Shown here: positions 24,987 through 34,102 of the stretch, piece after piece
How positions within the stretch are numbered: position 1 is the stretch's first letter
Layout of the letters: each line of letters begins with the position of its first letter
NCBI GenBank assembly: GCA_017432285.1
Contig: JAFRJM010000022.1
Span: 57,050 to 121,049 of the forward strand
Source of the DNA: Oscillospiraceae bacterium
GTDB lineage: Bacteria > Bacillota > Clostridia > Oscillospirales > Ruminococcaceae
Length of the DNA: 64,000 nt
Direction: 5' to 3'
Position numbers and translations under genes: made by a program
Notes under the pieces: model-generated
Databases searched by the model: none
Seen by the model: the letters and a program-made list of their open reading frames with translations, nothing else
What the model was told of the DNA's origin: nothing

Positions 24987-25733
24987 TTATCTGCTTCTTT
25001 CATCAAGTTTCACTATAGCATCAAGGGCAGTGAGGATCTCGCGTGTCTCACCGACATAAGACATATCCTCTCCTTCCGAGAAACTACCGATAGAGTCCGC
25101 CGTATCTTCTCCCCAGACGACCACGTTGTTGAGGATGCTGGCTGCCTTCATATGACGCAGGCGTGCCACTGTATACAGAGTCGCTGTCTCGCAGTCTGCG
25201 CCAAGGCATCCCTTCTTGCTCCAGTATTCTGCTATCTCATCCGCCTCGTCGTGATAGAAGCTCTCATGGCTGTGCGCAATGCCGAGATGATACGGATACT
25301 CACGCTCCTTCGCGGCTTCTACAACACAGGCGAGGAATTCAGCATCTGCCACTGCGGGATACTCTGTCTTAACATATGTCTTGGAAGTTCCGTCCTCACG
25401 GACAGCACCTTCGCAGAGGATAAGATCACCGATCTTTATTCCCTCCTGCAAGGCGCCGCAGGATCCGATGCGGATAGCTGCTTTCACCCCAATATTCTTA
25501 AGCTCTTCCAGAGCGATTCCCACAGACACTCCGCCCATTCCGGTGGAAAGAGCTAAAACCTTTACGCCTTTATATGAGCCGACAGCACTGCGGTACTCAC
25601 GGTTAAACGTTACTTCCTCTGCATTGTCCAGGAATTCCTTTATATGTGTCACCCTACCGGGATCTCCGGGAAGGATCGCATACTTTACTCCGAGTTCTTC
25701 GGATAAATGGATATGAGGCTGCACCATAGTCAT
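24987..25733 (-). CDS. Nucleoside phosphorylase (uridine/purine nucleoside phosphorylase family)
   Basis: A 248-residue protein of the NP-I family (PNP/UDP type). Evidence: LPGDPGRVTHIKEFL with the phosphate-binding GDPxR, LSTGMGGVSVGIALEEL (about 60-75), IRIGSCGALQEGIKIGDL (about 88-105) and the acidic GADCETATLYTVARL (about 175-190) that holds the ribose. It splits nucleosides with phosphate for salvage. The C-terminal region suggests uridine phosphorylase rather than DeoD, but this is not decided. The ATG two codons in (25727) is better spaced from GGAGG than the first ATG. Confidence 0.88.
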   Translation of the reverse strand: MTMVQPHIHLSEELGVKYAILPGDPGRVTHIKEFLDNAEEVTFNREYRSAVGSYKGVKVLALSTGMGGVSVGIALEELKNIGVKAAIRIGSCGALQEGIKIGDLILCEGAVREDGTSKTYVKTEYPAVADAEFLACVVEAAKEREYPYHLGIAHSHESFYHDEADEIAEYWSKKGCLGADCETATLYTVARLRHMKAASILNNVVVWGEDTADSIGSFSEGEDMSYVGETREILTALDAIVKLDERSR

Positions 25734-25751
25734 TTCCTCCGTTATATCTTA

Positions 25752-27689
25752 TCAGTGGATGCGGCTTCCTTCCGGAACGTTCTCATCTATTTCAACGACT
25801 TTTGCTTTTCCGTCCGGCATCTCGCTTGAGAGAAGCATTCCCTCACTGACTATGCCGCGGAAAGCGTGCGGGGCAAGGTTGACGATGCATGCAAGTTTCT
25901 TGCCTATAAGCTCTTCAGGCTTATAGAACTGGGCGATACCTGAGACGACCGTGCGCTCCCTCTCACCGTCGAACAGCGTGAATTTGAGAAGTTTATCTGC
26001 TTTCGGGACCTTCTCGCAGTTGAGTACCTTTACGACGCGGATCTCATTCGCCATGAATGAATCTATCGTTATCTCAGGAAGATGCTCAAGTTTCGGAGCC
26101 TCAGGCTGCCTCTGCGCCTCCTGGATCTTCTCTACCGTCTCCATGACTTCCTTGATATCCTGTCTTGCGAAGAGGATCTCAGGCTTCTCAGTGACCTTAG
26201 TGCCGGACTTGAGCAGTCCGAACTTATCCATATCATCCAGCGATCTGCTTTCTGTGTTCAGCTGAGCCAGGATCTTATCTGCTGTTTCAGGCATGAAGCT
26301 CTTCAGGAGAGTTCCTCCGATCGCGATGGACTCGGCAAGGTTATACAGGACTGTCTTCAGACGCGCCTGTCTCTCTGGATCCTTTGCCAGTTTCCACGGT
26401 TCTGTCTCGTCTATATATTTGTTGGATCTGCGGAATATCTCAAAGATAGCTGTCAGCGCATCTGCGACTCTGAGGACATCCATCTTCTCTTCCGCCTTCT
26501 TCACTGCATCAAGGACTGTCTGCTTGAGATCGTCATCCGTATCCTCTGCAGCACCTGCGTCTTCAAGGACGCCGTCAAAGTACTTGTTGGTCATAGCTAT
26601 GGTGCGGTTGACAAGATTTCCGAGGATATTTGCAAGATCCGAGTTGATCCTCTCTACTACCAGATCCCAGGTGATGACGCCGTCGTTCTCGAACGGCATC
26701 TCGTGCAGTACGAAATAGCGGACAGCATCCACGCCGAACAGGCTCACCAGGTCATCAGCATAGATGACGTTGCCCTTGGACTTGGACATCTTTCCGTCCC
26801 CCATAAGCAGCCACGGATGTCCGAACACCTGCTTCGGCAACGGGATATCCAGACTCATCAGGAAGATAGGCCAGTAGATAGTGTGGAAACGGACTATATC
26901 CTTGCCTATGAGGTGGAGGTCAGCCGGCCAGTACTTGTTGTACAGATCGCCATGTTCTCCGTCTGCGTCATAGCCCAGACCGGTGATGTAGTTGGTAAGA
27001 GCATCCAGCCAGACATATACGACATGCTTGTCGTCGAAATCCACCGGGATCCCCCATTTGAACGAGCTCCTGGATACGCAGAGATCCTGCAGTCCTGGAA
27101 GCAGGAAGTTGTTCATCATCTCGTTCTTTCGTGAAACGGGCTGAATGAACTCTGGGTGTGTGTTGATGTGCTCGATGAGGCGGTCTGCATATTTGCTCAT
27201 CTTAAAGAAATATGCTTCCTCTTTCGCCTTGGTAACAGGACGTCCGCAGTCCGGGCAGTTGCCGTTAACTAGCTGTGAGTCAGTCCAGAACGATTCACAA
27301 GGAGTGCAGTACCATCCCTCATAATACCCTTTATATATGTCGCCCTTATCGTACATCTTGCGGAACATCTTCTGGACCTGCTTCTCATGATAAGGATCTG
27401 TCGTCCTCATGAAGCGGTCATAGGATGTGTTCATAAGATCAAAGATATCCTTGATCGTTCCCGCTACCTGGTCCACGTACTCCTTCGGCGTCACGCCTGC
27501 GGCCAGGGCTTTCTGTTCGATCTTCTCACCGTGCTCATCTGTTCCGGTCTGAAAACGGACATCGTATCCTTGTTCTCTGCGGAATCTGGCAATAGCGTCA
27601 GCAAGCACTATCTCGTAGGTGTTCCCGATGTGTGGCTTCCCCGAGGCGTACGCGATCGCTGTGGTGATGTAATAAGGTTTGTTCTGCAT
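25752..27689 (-). CDS. metG: Methionyl-tRNA synthetase
   Basis: A 645-residue class I synthetase charging tRNA-Met. It has the HIGH-type motif in AYASGKPHIGN (about residue 12-22), a zinc knuckle CTPCESFWTDSQLVNGNCPDC (CxxC...CxxC, about 125-147), and KMSKSKGN (about 295-302). After the helical anticodon domain comes a C-terminal tRNA-binding domain (about 540-645, EITIDSFMANEIRVVKVL). The ATG at 27689 (GGAGG upstream) is chosen over a longer hydrophobic reading. First gene of the operon with the phosphorylase and tatD. Confidence 0.96.
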   Translation of the reverse strand: MQNKPYYITTAIAYASGKPHIGNTYEIVLADAIARFRREQGYDVRFQTGTDEHGEKIEQKALAAGVTPKEYVDQVAGTIKDIFDLMNTSYDRFMRTTDPYHEKQVQKMFRKMYDKGDIYKGYYEGWYCTPCESFWTDSQLVNGNCPDCGRPVTKAKEEAYFFKMSKYADRLIEHINTHPEFIQPVSRKNEMMNNFLLPGLQDLCVSRSSFKWGIPVDFDDKHVVYVWLDALTNYITGLGYDADGEHGDLYNKYWPADLHLIGKDIVRFHTIYWPIFLMSLDIPLPKQVFGHPWLLMGDGKMSKSKGNVIYADDLVSLFGVDAVRYFVLHEMPFENDGVITWDLVVERINSDLANILGNLVNRTIAMTNKYFDGVLEDAGAAEDTDDDLKQTVLDAVKKAEEKMDVLRVADALTAIFEIFRRSNKYIDETEPWKLAKDPERQARLKTVLYNLAESIAIGGTLLKSFMPETADKILAQLNTESRSLDDMDKFGLLKSGTKVTEKPEILFARQDIKEVMETVEKIQEAQRQPEAPKLEHLPEITIDSFMANEIRVVKVLNCEKVPKADKLLKFTLFDGERERTVVSGIAQFYKPEELIGKKLACIVNLAPHAFRGIVSEGMLLSSEMPDGKAKVVEIDENVPEGSRIH

Positions 27690-27854
27690 TGTATGTGCTG
27701 CCTCCAAGCATAATATCTTATGATACATTTTAGTTAAAAGGATGGTCAAAATCAAGGAAAGAGCTTATATTCCGCTTCCCTTTCTGTTTACAACATAAGT
27801 ACTACTCGGTATCATTGAGGTATAGCGATAAATAGATACTGGGAGGACATGGTA

Positions 27855-28376
27855 ATGGAAGGCGTAAACAAAAAACTGCTTTGGGCAACCATAATTCTTG
27901 CCGCTCTGCTTATAGGTATTCTGAGTTTTCTGGCCGGCTCATATTTCGGGCGGAAAAACAATGCTGTTCCGGCAAATACCGGAACGACCAATGCCCCTGC
28001 GCAGTCCGGAACTCCTTCCGGGACGAGCCAGGCACAGGAGCGCACGCCCAAAGAGATACTGCTGGGTCAGATGTTCTGGACAGATCCTGACGGAAACGTC
28101 GGACTTGCAGTAAACTCAGAAACAGATATCCGCCTCCTTATGAATGGTGAGACTTTCCTGCTCGAGCAGCTGATATTCTTCGATCCGGTACAGGTTGACG
28201 GAGACTGGATGAACTGCTCTCTCGAAATGGAAAGCCTGGATGACGGCCATATCGCAGATATCGGTTTGTACATAACTGAATCCGATGATCTCGGAGCGTT
28301 CATCAACACCTTCTGCGGCAGCGTGAGAACGACCATGTACCCGACCATCAAGAATCCTTTTGCGATGTACCACTGA
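27855..28376 (+). CDS. Single-pass membrane protein of unknown function
   Basis: A 173-residue protein: a membrane helix (about 9-30, LWATIILAALLIGILSFLAGS), a Pro/Thr/Ser-rich spacer (about 40-65) and an extracytoplasmic domain of about 100 residues starting EILLGQMFW. The second ATG (27855) is preferred because GGAGG is 8 bases upstream. Single gene with its own terminator. No family recognised. Confidence 0.6.
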   Translation: MEGVNKKLLWATIILAALLIGILSFLAGSYFGRKNNAVPANTGTTNAPAQSGTPSGTSQAQERTPKEILLGQMFWTDPDGNVGLAVNSETDIRLLMNGETFLLEQLIFFDPVQVDGDWMNCSLEMESLDDGHIADIGLYITESDDLGAFINTFCGSVRTTMYPTIKNPFAMYH

Positions 28377-28396
28377 TAATACAACTGCATATAAAT

Positions 28397-28436
28397 ACTC
28401 CGGAGACCACGCAGCCTCCGGAGTTTGTTTTATTTA
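28397..28436 (+). terminator. Intrinsic terminator
   Basis: An 8-bp stem ACTCCGGA (28397-28404) with TCCGGAGT (28417-28424), followed by TTGTTTTATTTAT. It ends the preceding plus-strand gene and lies before the gpmA stop. Confidence 0.8.
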
Positions 28437-28443
28437 TGTCTAA

Positions 28444-29199
28444 TTATTCTTTCTTAGCATTAGCCTGGTTTGCTACAGCATTAACTTTTGCAGCGATCTC
28501 ATCGGCGTTGCCAAGATAATAGTGCTTTACCGGTTTGAACTCATCGTCCAGCTCATATACGAGCGGTACTCCAGTCGGGATGTTGAGTCCGACGATCTCG
28601 TCATCGGAAATATTGTCCAGATACTTTACGAGTGAACGCAGTGAGTTGCCGTGAGCAACTACCAGCACCTGCTTACCTGCTGCCATAGCGGGTTTGATCT
28701 CTGACTCATAGAAGGGAACTACTCTCGCGACGCAGTCCTTAAGGCACTCTGTCAGCGGAAGATTCTTCTTGTCAACATTCTTATACGGAAGCTGATTGGC
28801 GGGGTTGCGCTCGTCATCCTCTGCAAGGACAGGAGGCTGTACGTCATATGAACGTCTCCACAGTGTTACCTGCTCTTTTCCGTATTTCTCAGTGGTCTCA
28901 GCCTTGTTGAGGCCCTGGAGCGCGCCGTAATGGCGCTCATTGAGCTCCCAGCACCTGGGAACAGGGATCCACTCCTGATCCAGTTCTTCCAGAATGTGGT
29001 TCGCTGTGTGGATAGCACGCTTCAGATATGATGTGTAGCAGATATCAAACTGATAGCCTTCCTCTTTAAGCAGCTGACCGCCTTTTTTTGCTTCCTCATG
29101 ACCGGTCTCGGACAGATCTACGTCGGTCCATCCAGTGAAGAGGTTCAGCTTGTTCCATTCGCTTTCGCCGTGGCGAACCAATACCAATTTATATCCCAT
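28444..29199 (-). CDS. gpmA: 2,3-bisphosphoglycerate-dependent phosphoglycerate mutase
   Basis: A 251-residue glycolytic enzyme interconverting 3- and 2-phosphoglycerate. The phosphohistidine signature [18 protein letters not shown] (His at about 10) is intact, as are RHYGALQG (about 90), LWRRSYD (about 113) and [15 protein letters not shown] (second His, about 185). Length is normal for the cofactor-dependent form. Monocistronic; GGAGG 7 bases before the ATG. Confidence 0.97.
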   Translation of the reverse strand: MGYKLVLVRHGESEWNKLNLFTGWTDVDLSETGHEEAKKGGQLLKEEGYQFDICYTSYLKRAIHTANHILEELDQEWIPVPRCWELNERHYGALQGLNKAETTEKYGKEQVTLWRRSYDVQPPVLAEDDERNPANQLPYKNVDKKNLPLTECLKDCVARVVPFYESEIKPAMAAGKQVLVVAHGNSLRSLVKYLDNISDDEIVGLNIPTGVPLVYELDDEFKPVKHYYLGNADEIAAKVNAVANQANAKKE

Positions 29200-29295
29200 G
29201 GGACTTCCTCCATCATTAATATTACATTAATAAAGATATGCCATTTCGGCCTCAAAATCAAGACGATATCAGCTTGCAGCAGTGTATCAGTAAAG

Positions 29296-30453
29296 CTATT
29301 CTGCCGCCCATTCTCTGTCTTTGGTCAGCATCAGGAATATCACACCTGAGATTGCTGAAAGGATGCCGAAAACGCAGAGCATCGGTCCGGTCCCAAGAGA
29401 TCCCTTCAGCAGACCTGCAACAGGATTTGTGAAGACAGTAGAAAACAAAGAATCTATTACCTGTAACAGGGAATAAGCAGAAGCTGCCTCTTCCGGTGTA
29501 TTAGTTTCCTGGATGAAGCGTACGATGCTGGGCATAAACAGGCAGAACGAGATGATCTGGGTGACACATGCCGCTATGACCAGTTCAGGAGTCGGTGCTA
29601 ATGAAACGGCAAACGCCTTCACAGCGTAGCCGATCATGCTAATGACGATTATCTTTCTGGTTCCGACCTTATCTGCCACTTTCGAGTAGAACATGAGGAA
29701 AATGAATTCCAGTCCGGCCATAACGAAGGAAGAGAGCCCTGCCTGGAAAGAGTTGCCGCCTTTCTCCAGTATAAGGACGGGCATATAGCTGTCCAGCAAA
29801 GCATATATGGAAGTCGGGAAAAGATAGCATCCGACAAAGATCAGGAACAGGGGCTTTTTAAGGATGGCTTTCCAGGAGCTTCCTTTGCGCTCTGTGGACA
29901 TCTTCACCCTCTCATCAGGGATCGTAAGAGATATTGCCAGCTGAACGACTTCAAATACCAGGATCGACCAGAAAGCGATCCCGATCCCGAACTTTGTCAG
30001 TGCCCATCCGTACGCCACTGCAGCGACCGCATAGGCAATGGAACCGAAGGAGCGCACCTTTCCGTAATCCATATCCTTGTCTGTCTCCATGATCTTCATG
30101 ATCCATGGATCAGACAGGCTCATCTGCACCTGATACCCGCCTATCGCCAGCACTGTATAGCAGAACGCCTTTAAAGGGGACAGCCCCGGAGCATAAAAGA
30201 AGACGGCCGCACCAATGACAGATGCAGCTGTCGATATGATCATAGCTTTATGACAATATGCTCTGTTGATGATCCTGGGAATTATGAACCGGGTCAGAAG
30301 AAGCATACCGCTCACAATGGACAGCATCGTCGCCAGCAGGATCGAAGAATACCCCAGTTCCGTCATATAAAGCGAAAAAGAGATATGGATGAAGAAGGCC
30401 AGCGCATAACACATTATGTAATATAGCGAGCATTTTATACTATTTGTTTTCAT
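29296..30453 (-). CDS. Major facilitator superfamily transporter
   Basis: A 385-residue protein with 12 predicted membrane segments. The loop motif YSKVADKVGTRKIIVIS (about 255-270), matching the MFS cytoplasmic loop 8-9 signature, and the N-terminal layout resemble the MFS_1-like sugar/nucleoside group. It begins 8 bases after the YbaK-type gene, so the two are probably one transcript. The substrate is unknown. Confidence 0.85.
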   Translation of the reverse strand: MKTNSIKCSLYYIMCYALAFFIHISFSLYMTELGYSSILLATMLSIVSGMLLLTRFIIPRIINRAYCHKAMIISTAASVIGAAVFFYAPGLSPLKAFCYTVLAIGGYQVQMSLSDPWIMKIMETDKDMDYGKVRSFGSIAYAVAAVAYGWALTKFGIGIAFWSILVFEVVQLAISLTIPDERVKMSTERKGSSWKAILKKPLFLIFVGCYLFPTSIYALLDSYMPVLILEKGGNSFQAGLSSFVMAGLEFIFLMFYSKVADKVGTRKIIVISMIGYAVKAFAVSLAPTPELVIAACVTQIISFCLFMPSIVRFIQETNTPEEAASAYSLLQVIDSLFSTVFTNPVAGLLKGSLGTGPMLCVFGILSAISGVIFLMLTKDREWAAE

Positions 30454-30460
30454 AAGTAGA

Positions 30461-30916
30461 TTATTTTGTGATATCCACCCACTTTATAGCATGAGAATGC
30501 TCCTCCAACTCTTCAACAGAAAGCTCTATGGCGTTGTTTCGCGCTCCGCATGCCGGATACCAGGTCTCAAGTTCCTTCAGGGATTCATCCAGATATACCT
30601 TCACGCCTTCGTTGATACAGAAAGGACACACGCCACCGGCAGGGTATCCCACCAGAACCTCAACCTCTTCAAAAGGTATCATCTTCGCTTTGCATCCGAA
30701 TGTCTGGCGGTACTTAGCATTGTCTACACGGGAAGCTCCGCCGCAGACGACGAGGATCGGATCAGGAGCAAGGAACGCCAGTGTCTTGGCGATCTGTCTC
30801 TCCTCGCATCCAAGTGCCTGCGCAGCCAGCGCAACAGTAGCGCTGGAGTGGTCAAACTCTTTTATCCTGTCACCAAGACCTATCTCAGTAAAATACCGGA
30901 CTGCTTTGTTTTCCAT
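30461..30916 (-). CDS. YbaK/EbsC family aminoacyl-tRNA deacylase
   Basis: A 151-residue protein in the YbaK/ProX editing family, which hydrolyses mischarged tRNAs. Family features: EFDHSSATVALAAQALGCEERQIAKTLAF (Lys at about 45), GASRVDNAKYRQTFGCKAKM, GYPAGGVCPFCI and YPACGARNNAIELS. The start was taken at 30916 because GGAG lies 9 bases upstream and the length then matches the family; a longer reading with an N-terminal extension starts at 30970. Which mischarged tRNA is cleared is not evident. Confidence 0.9.
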   Translation of the reverse strand: MENKAVRYFTEIGLGDRIKEFDHSSATVALAAQALGCEERQIAKTLAFLAPDPILVVCGGASRVDNAKYRQTFGCKAKMIPFEEVEVLVGYPAGGVCPFCINEGVKVYLDESLKELETWYPACGARNNAIELSVEELEEHSHAIKWVDITK

Positions 30917-31103
30917 CTGGATAATCTCCATTTCTTCTGGTTTCAGTATAACAATTGGCATCATCTGCATTCTATTGATTAAACGCCGAATTTCTTATGT
31001 AATAAAAAGCGCTTTTCTGTAGGAAGTCAAAAAGGACTTCCCGGATTCATAACGAGTCGACATTGCTTCTCTTTACAGATATCACATCATGGCAACTAAA
31101 CAC

Positions 31104-31129
31104 AAAAGCCATGGCGTCTGCCACGGCTT
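31104..31129 (-). terminator. Terminator of psuG
   Basis: A 9-bp stem (31107-31115 / 31120-31128, one mismatch) followed on the minus strand by TTTTGTGTTT. It lies 19 bases beyond the psuG stop. A second small hairpin (GGAAGTC/GACTTCC, 31021-31041) lies further on. Confidence 0.65.
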
Positions 31130-31147
31130 CAGGTATTACGTTGCTAG

Positions 31148-32074
31148 TCAGTTTTTGTACAGTTTTTCCAGCTCCACTGCGACATCTGACGCAAGCCGTG
31201 CATTGTTGTAGGCGAGCTCAAGGTTGCTGGCGAAAGATACACCTTCGGTCATGTCCTTGATCCTGGAAAGCAGGAACGGCGTGATAGCCTTTCCCCTTAC
31301 TCCGTTCTCATCAGCTTCTTTGATAGCGGCGCTGATGACCTTCTCCATCTCGTCGTAATCAAGAGCGAATTCGTCCGGTATCGGGTTGCCGACTATAGCT
31401 CCGCCCTTTAAGCCGAGATCCCACTTTGTATAGATTATCTTTGCTATCTCCTCAGCGGATTCACAGCGGTAATCCAGCTTGTAGCCGCTGCTCTTGCAGT
31501 AGAATGCCGGGAATTCATCAGTCTTATAGCCAAGTACCGGCACTCCAAATGTCTCAAGATACTCCAGTGTCCTTCCGAGATCCAGCAAAGATTTTGCGCC
31601 TGCACTGATAACACAGACAGGTGTGTTCGCAAGCTCCTGCAGGTCTGCGGAGATATCCATAGTAGTCTCTCCGTGGCGGTGAACTCCTCCGATTCCTCCT
31701 GTAGCGAATACCTTGATGCCGGCCATGGCGCAGATCATCATGGTGGTAGTTACCGTCGTAGCACCAGTCTTGCCGGTGGCGAGGTATACAGCTACGTCTC
31801 TTCTGGAGACTTTGCCAATATCCTTCGGGTTGCACATCATCATGAGCTCATCATGCGTGAGTCCGACTTTCAGCTTTCCGCCAATAATCGCTGTCGTTGC
31901 AGGGATAGCTCCTTTTGCGCGCACGATCTCCTCCACCTTAGCGGCAAACTCCATGTTCTGCGGATACGGCATCCCGTGACTGAGGATAGTGCTCTCAAGC
32001 CCTACGACAGGCTTTCCGGAAGCAAGCGCTTCAGCTATCTCAGGTGTAACATCAAGATATTTTTCTAAACTCAT
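31148..32074 (-). CDS. psuG: Pseudouridine-5'-phosphate glycosidase
   Basis: A 308-residue PsuG. It cleaves the C-glycosidic bond of pseudouridine 5'-phosphate to uracil and ribose 5-phosphate. Family motifs are clear: GLESTILSHGMPYPQN (about 25-40), PATTAIIGGKLKVGL (about 58-72), ATGGIGGVHRHGE (about 125-137, metal and phosphate site), and ISAGAKSLLDLGRTLEYLET. Length is typical. The usual partner kinase psuK is not next to it; the gene stands alone between terminators. Confidence 0.95.
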   Translation of the reverse strand: MSLEKYLDVTPEIAEALASGKPVVGLESTILSHGMPYPQNMEFAAKVEEIVRAKGAIPATTAIIGGKLKVGLTHDELMMMCNPKDIGKVSRRDVAVYLATGKTGATTVTTTMMICAMAGIKVFATGGIGGVHRHGETTMDISADLQELANTPVCVISAGAKSLLDLGRTLEYLETFGVPVLGYKTDEFPAFYCKSSGYKLDYRCESAEEIAKIIYTKWDLGLKGGAIVGNPIPDEFALDYDEMEKVISAAIKEADENGVRGKAITPFLLSRIKDMTEGVSFASNLELAYNNARLASDVAVELEKLYKN

Positions 32075-32176
32075 TTATATTCTCTTTTCCCGGACTGAAT
32101 ATCCGTGTTTTGTATTTATGTTCATCTGTTTTTGAAAAACAGGACAGTAATATTGTAGTTTGAAAGCCTCTAAAAC

Positions 32177-32203
32177 ACAAGAGACAGGGATCCTCCCTGT
32201 CTC
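32177..32203 (-). terminator. Terminator of the ABC ATPase gene
   Basis: A perfect 10-bp stem GAGACAGGGA (32181-32190) / TCCCTGTCTC (32194-32203), followed on the minus strand by TTGTGTTTT. Confidence 0.75.
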
Positions 32204-32221
32204 CATGTATACAAGATACTG

Positions 32222-32917
32222 TTAATCCGCATTGACGTACAGCTTTCCCAGCTGTCTCTCCAGGTAATCTTCTTTCTTTCCGAAGAACACAGTATCCCCG
32301 ACATGAAGGATGTGCGAAGCATACTTCATAGCCGCCTGGACATCGTGAGAGACCATGAGAACGGTTATACCTTCCTTGTTTAGCTTATCTATAAGCCCAT
32401 ACATCTCTGCTGTGACCTGAGGATCCAGACCGGATACAGGCTCATCCAGTAGGAGCAGTTTCTGTGTAGCGCACAGCGCTCTTGCGAGAAGGACTCTCTG
32501 CTGCTGTCCGCCTGAAAGATCTCTGTAGCATTTGTCCGCTATATCAAGGATCCCCATCTTCTCCATGTTCCGGTCTGCTTCTTCCCTGTCCTGCTTGGTA
32601 TAGAAAGCTTTGATGCCTTTTCTCCCCTGCAGTCCGGACATGACGACCTCTCTGATAGATGCAGGGAAATCCTTCTGGACGACGGTCTGCTGCGGTAGGT
32701 AGCCTATCTCATTTGCAGTGAGTCCGTCTCCGTATACCACTTCACCAGAGATGGGATCCTGAAGCTTAAGTATCGTTCTTATTATTGTGGATTTACCGGA
32801 CCCGTTCTCCCCGACGATGCAAAGATAATCCCCTTCATTAACAGTGAAATTCAGGTGATTAAGCACGCTTCGGGAATCGTATCCGACTGCAAGGTCTTTT
32901 ATCTCAAGAAGAGCCAT
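32222..32917 (-). CDS. ABC transporter ATPase, zinc/manganese (ZnuC/AdcC) type
   Basis: A 231-residue ATP-binding subunit. It has Walker A GENGSGKST (about 38-46), Q-loop YLPQ, signature LSGGQQQRVLLARAL (about 138-152), Walker B LLLLDEP and switch His in VSHDV. The closest pattern is the metal-uptake subfamily (Mn/Zn, ZnuC-like). No permease or substrate-binding protein is nearby: upstream is a divergent glycosyltransferase, downstream psuG. The partner permease must be encoded elsewhere, or the gene is a remnant of a dispersed operon. Confidence 0.85.
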   Translation of the reverse strand: MALLEIKDLAVGYDSRSVLNHLNFTVNEGDYLCIVGENGSGKSTIIRTILKLQDPISGEVVYGDGLTANEIGYLPQQTVVQKDFPASIREVVMSGLQGRKGIKAFYTKQDREEADRNMEKMGILDIADKCYRDLSGGQQQRVLLARALCATQKLLLLDEPVSGLDPQVTAEMYGLIDKLNKEGITVLMVSHDVQAAMKYASHILHVGDTVFFGKKEDYLERQLGKLYVNAD

Positions 32918-33051
32918 ATATCAATCTCCATTATCTGGTTTGCTTCAAACACAACTAGTGTACATTCTTACAGCGGTAGAGTCAAACGATGTGCAGGTGG
33001 AATTCCTCCATATATGTGATAAAATGAGAAAAATAGCAGGGAGGATCTGGG

Positions 33052-33978
33052 ATGGCTACAGTATCTATCATATTGTGCACATACAACAGCGAGCCGTACA
33101 TTTATGAGCTCGTGGACTCCATCCTCTGCAACGATTATGAGGATTTCGAGATCCTTGTTCAGGACGACTGCTCAACAGATAATACCATATCCATCCTGAA
33201 CTCATTTGAAGATCCCAGAATAAAGATCCGTGTTAATGACAAGCCGTCGGGCAGCGCAGCGATGAACTTCATGTCTGCTCTCGTCAGCATGGAAACCGGG
33301 TCGTATGTGATGTTCGCAGACGCAGATGATTTCTGGGAATCCAACAAGATCAGCCAGACATTAGAACTCATGGAAACGACTGAAGCCATCTGTTCACCAG
33401 ATACTCCTGTCCTTATACACACAGACCTGTCTGTCGTCGACGGATCACTTAACCAGATAGCTCCTTCTCTCTGGGATTATGAAAAGATCTCCCCGGAAAG
33501 AACGAAACTGAACCAGCTTCTGGCTCAGAACAACGTTACCGGCTGCACCGTGATGATAAATGCCGCATTGAAAAACTGCGTTCAGTCTATTCCGGATTCA
33601 TTCGTGATGCACGACTGGTGGCTTGCTCTGTGCGCATCGGCTTTCGGAAAGATAGATTATCTGAGGGTACCGCTCATCCGGTACAGGCAGCATGGGGACA
33701 ACAGCGTCGGCGCATACGATGCGTCCAGTCTGTCCGCCTCTGCCAAAAAACTGGCAAACAGGGAAAAAGTCCGCAGGATCTATGACAGCATGTTCGATCA
33801 GGCTGACTGTTTCTCCGAGTATTACCGTGACCGTCTCACCGAAGATCAGTACCGAACCTGCAAGGCATACGGCTCGATGAAACATAAAAACAGGCTGCAG
33901 AAATGTGTTTCAATATTCAGATACGGATTCTGGAAGAACACGCTCATCCGCAATGCGGGGCAGTTCCTTGCCATATAA
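33052..33978 (+). CDS. Family 2 glycosyltransferase
   Basis: A 308-residue cytoplasmic GT2 with VSIILCTYNSEPYIYELVDSIL at the N-terminus, the nucleotide-binding VQDDCSTDNT (about 38-47) and the DxD-type FADADDFW (about 83-90). The C-terminal MHDWWLALCASAFGKI resembles rhamnosyl/galactosyl transferases of surface glycans. GGAGG is 7 bases upstream. It is alone, divergent from the metal ABC ATPase, not in one of the large glycan clusters. Confidence 0.85.
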   Translation: MATVSIILCTYNSEPYIYELVDSILCNDYEDFEILVQDDCSTDNTISILNSFEDPRIKIRVNDKPSGSAAMNFMSALVSMETGSYVMFADADDFWESNKISQTLELMETTEAICSPDTPVLIHTDLSVVDGSLNQIAPSLWDYEKISPERTKLNQLLAQNNVTGCTVMINAALKNCVQSIPDSFVMHDWWLALCASAFGKIDYLRVPLIRYRQHGDNSVGAYDASSLSASAKKLANREKVRRIYDSMFDQADCFSEYYRDRLTEDQYRTCKAYGSMKHKNRLQKCVSIFRYGFWKNTLIRNAGQFLAI

Positions 33979-34102
33979 AAATGACGTGTACGAATTCCTA
34001 CTTTTGAGGTATAAGATTGCTCATTCATCTTGTGAAAGTTGTGATAATATATTATTAGAATAGCGTTCTAAAACGCACCATATATTTATAGGAGGCACAA
34101 TC

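Noticed and set aside
26082-27134. 350-codon plus-strand open frame opposite metG
   Set aside because: It lies wholly antisense to the clearly coding methionyl-tRNA synthetase, has no RBS or promoter of note, and its translation is low-complexity without recognisable motifs.
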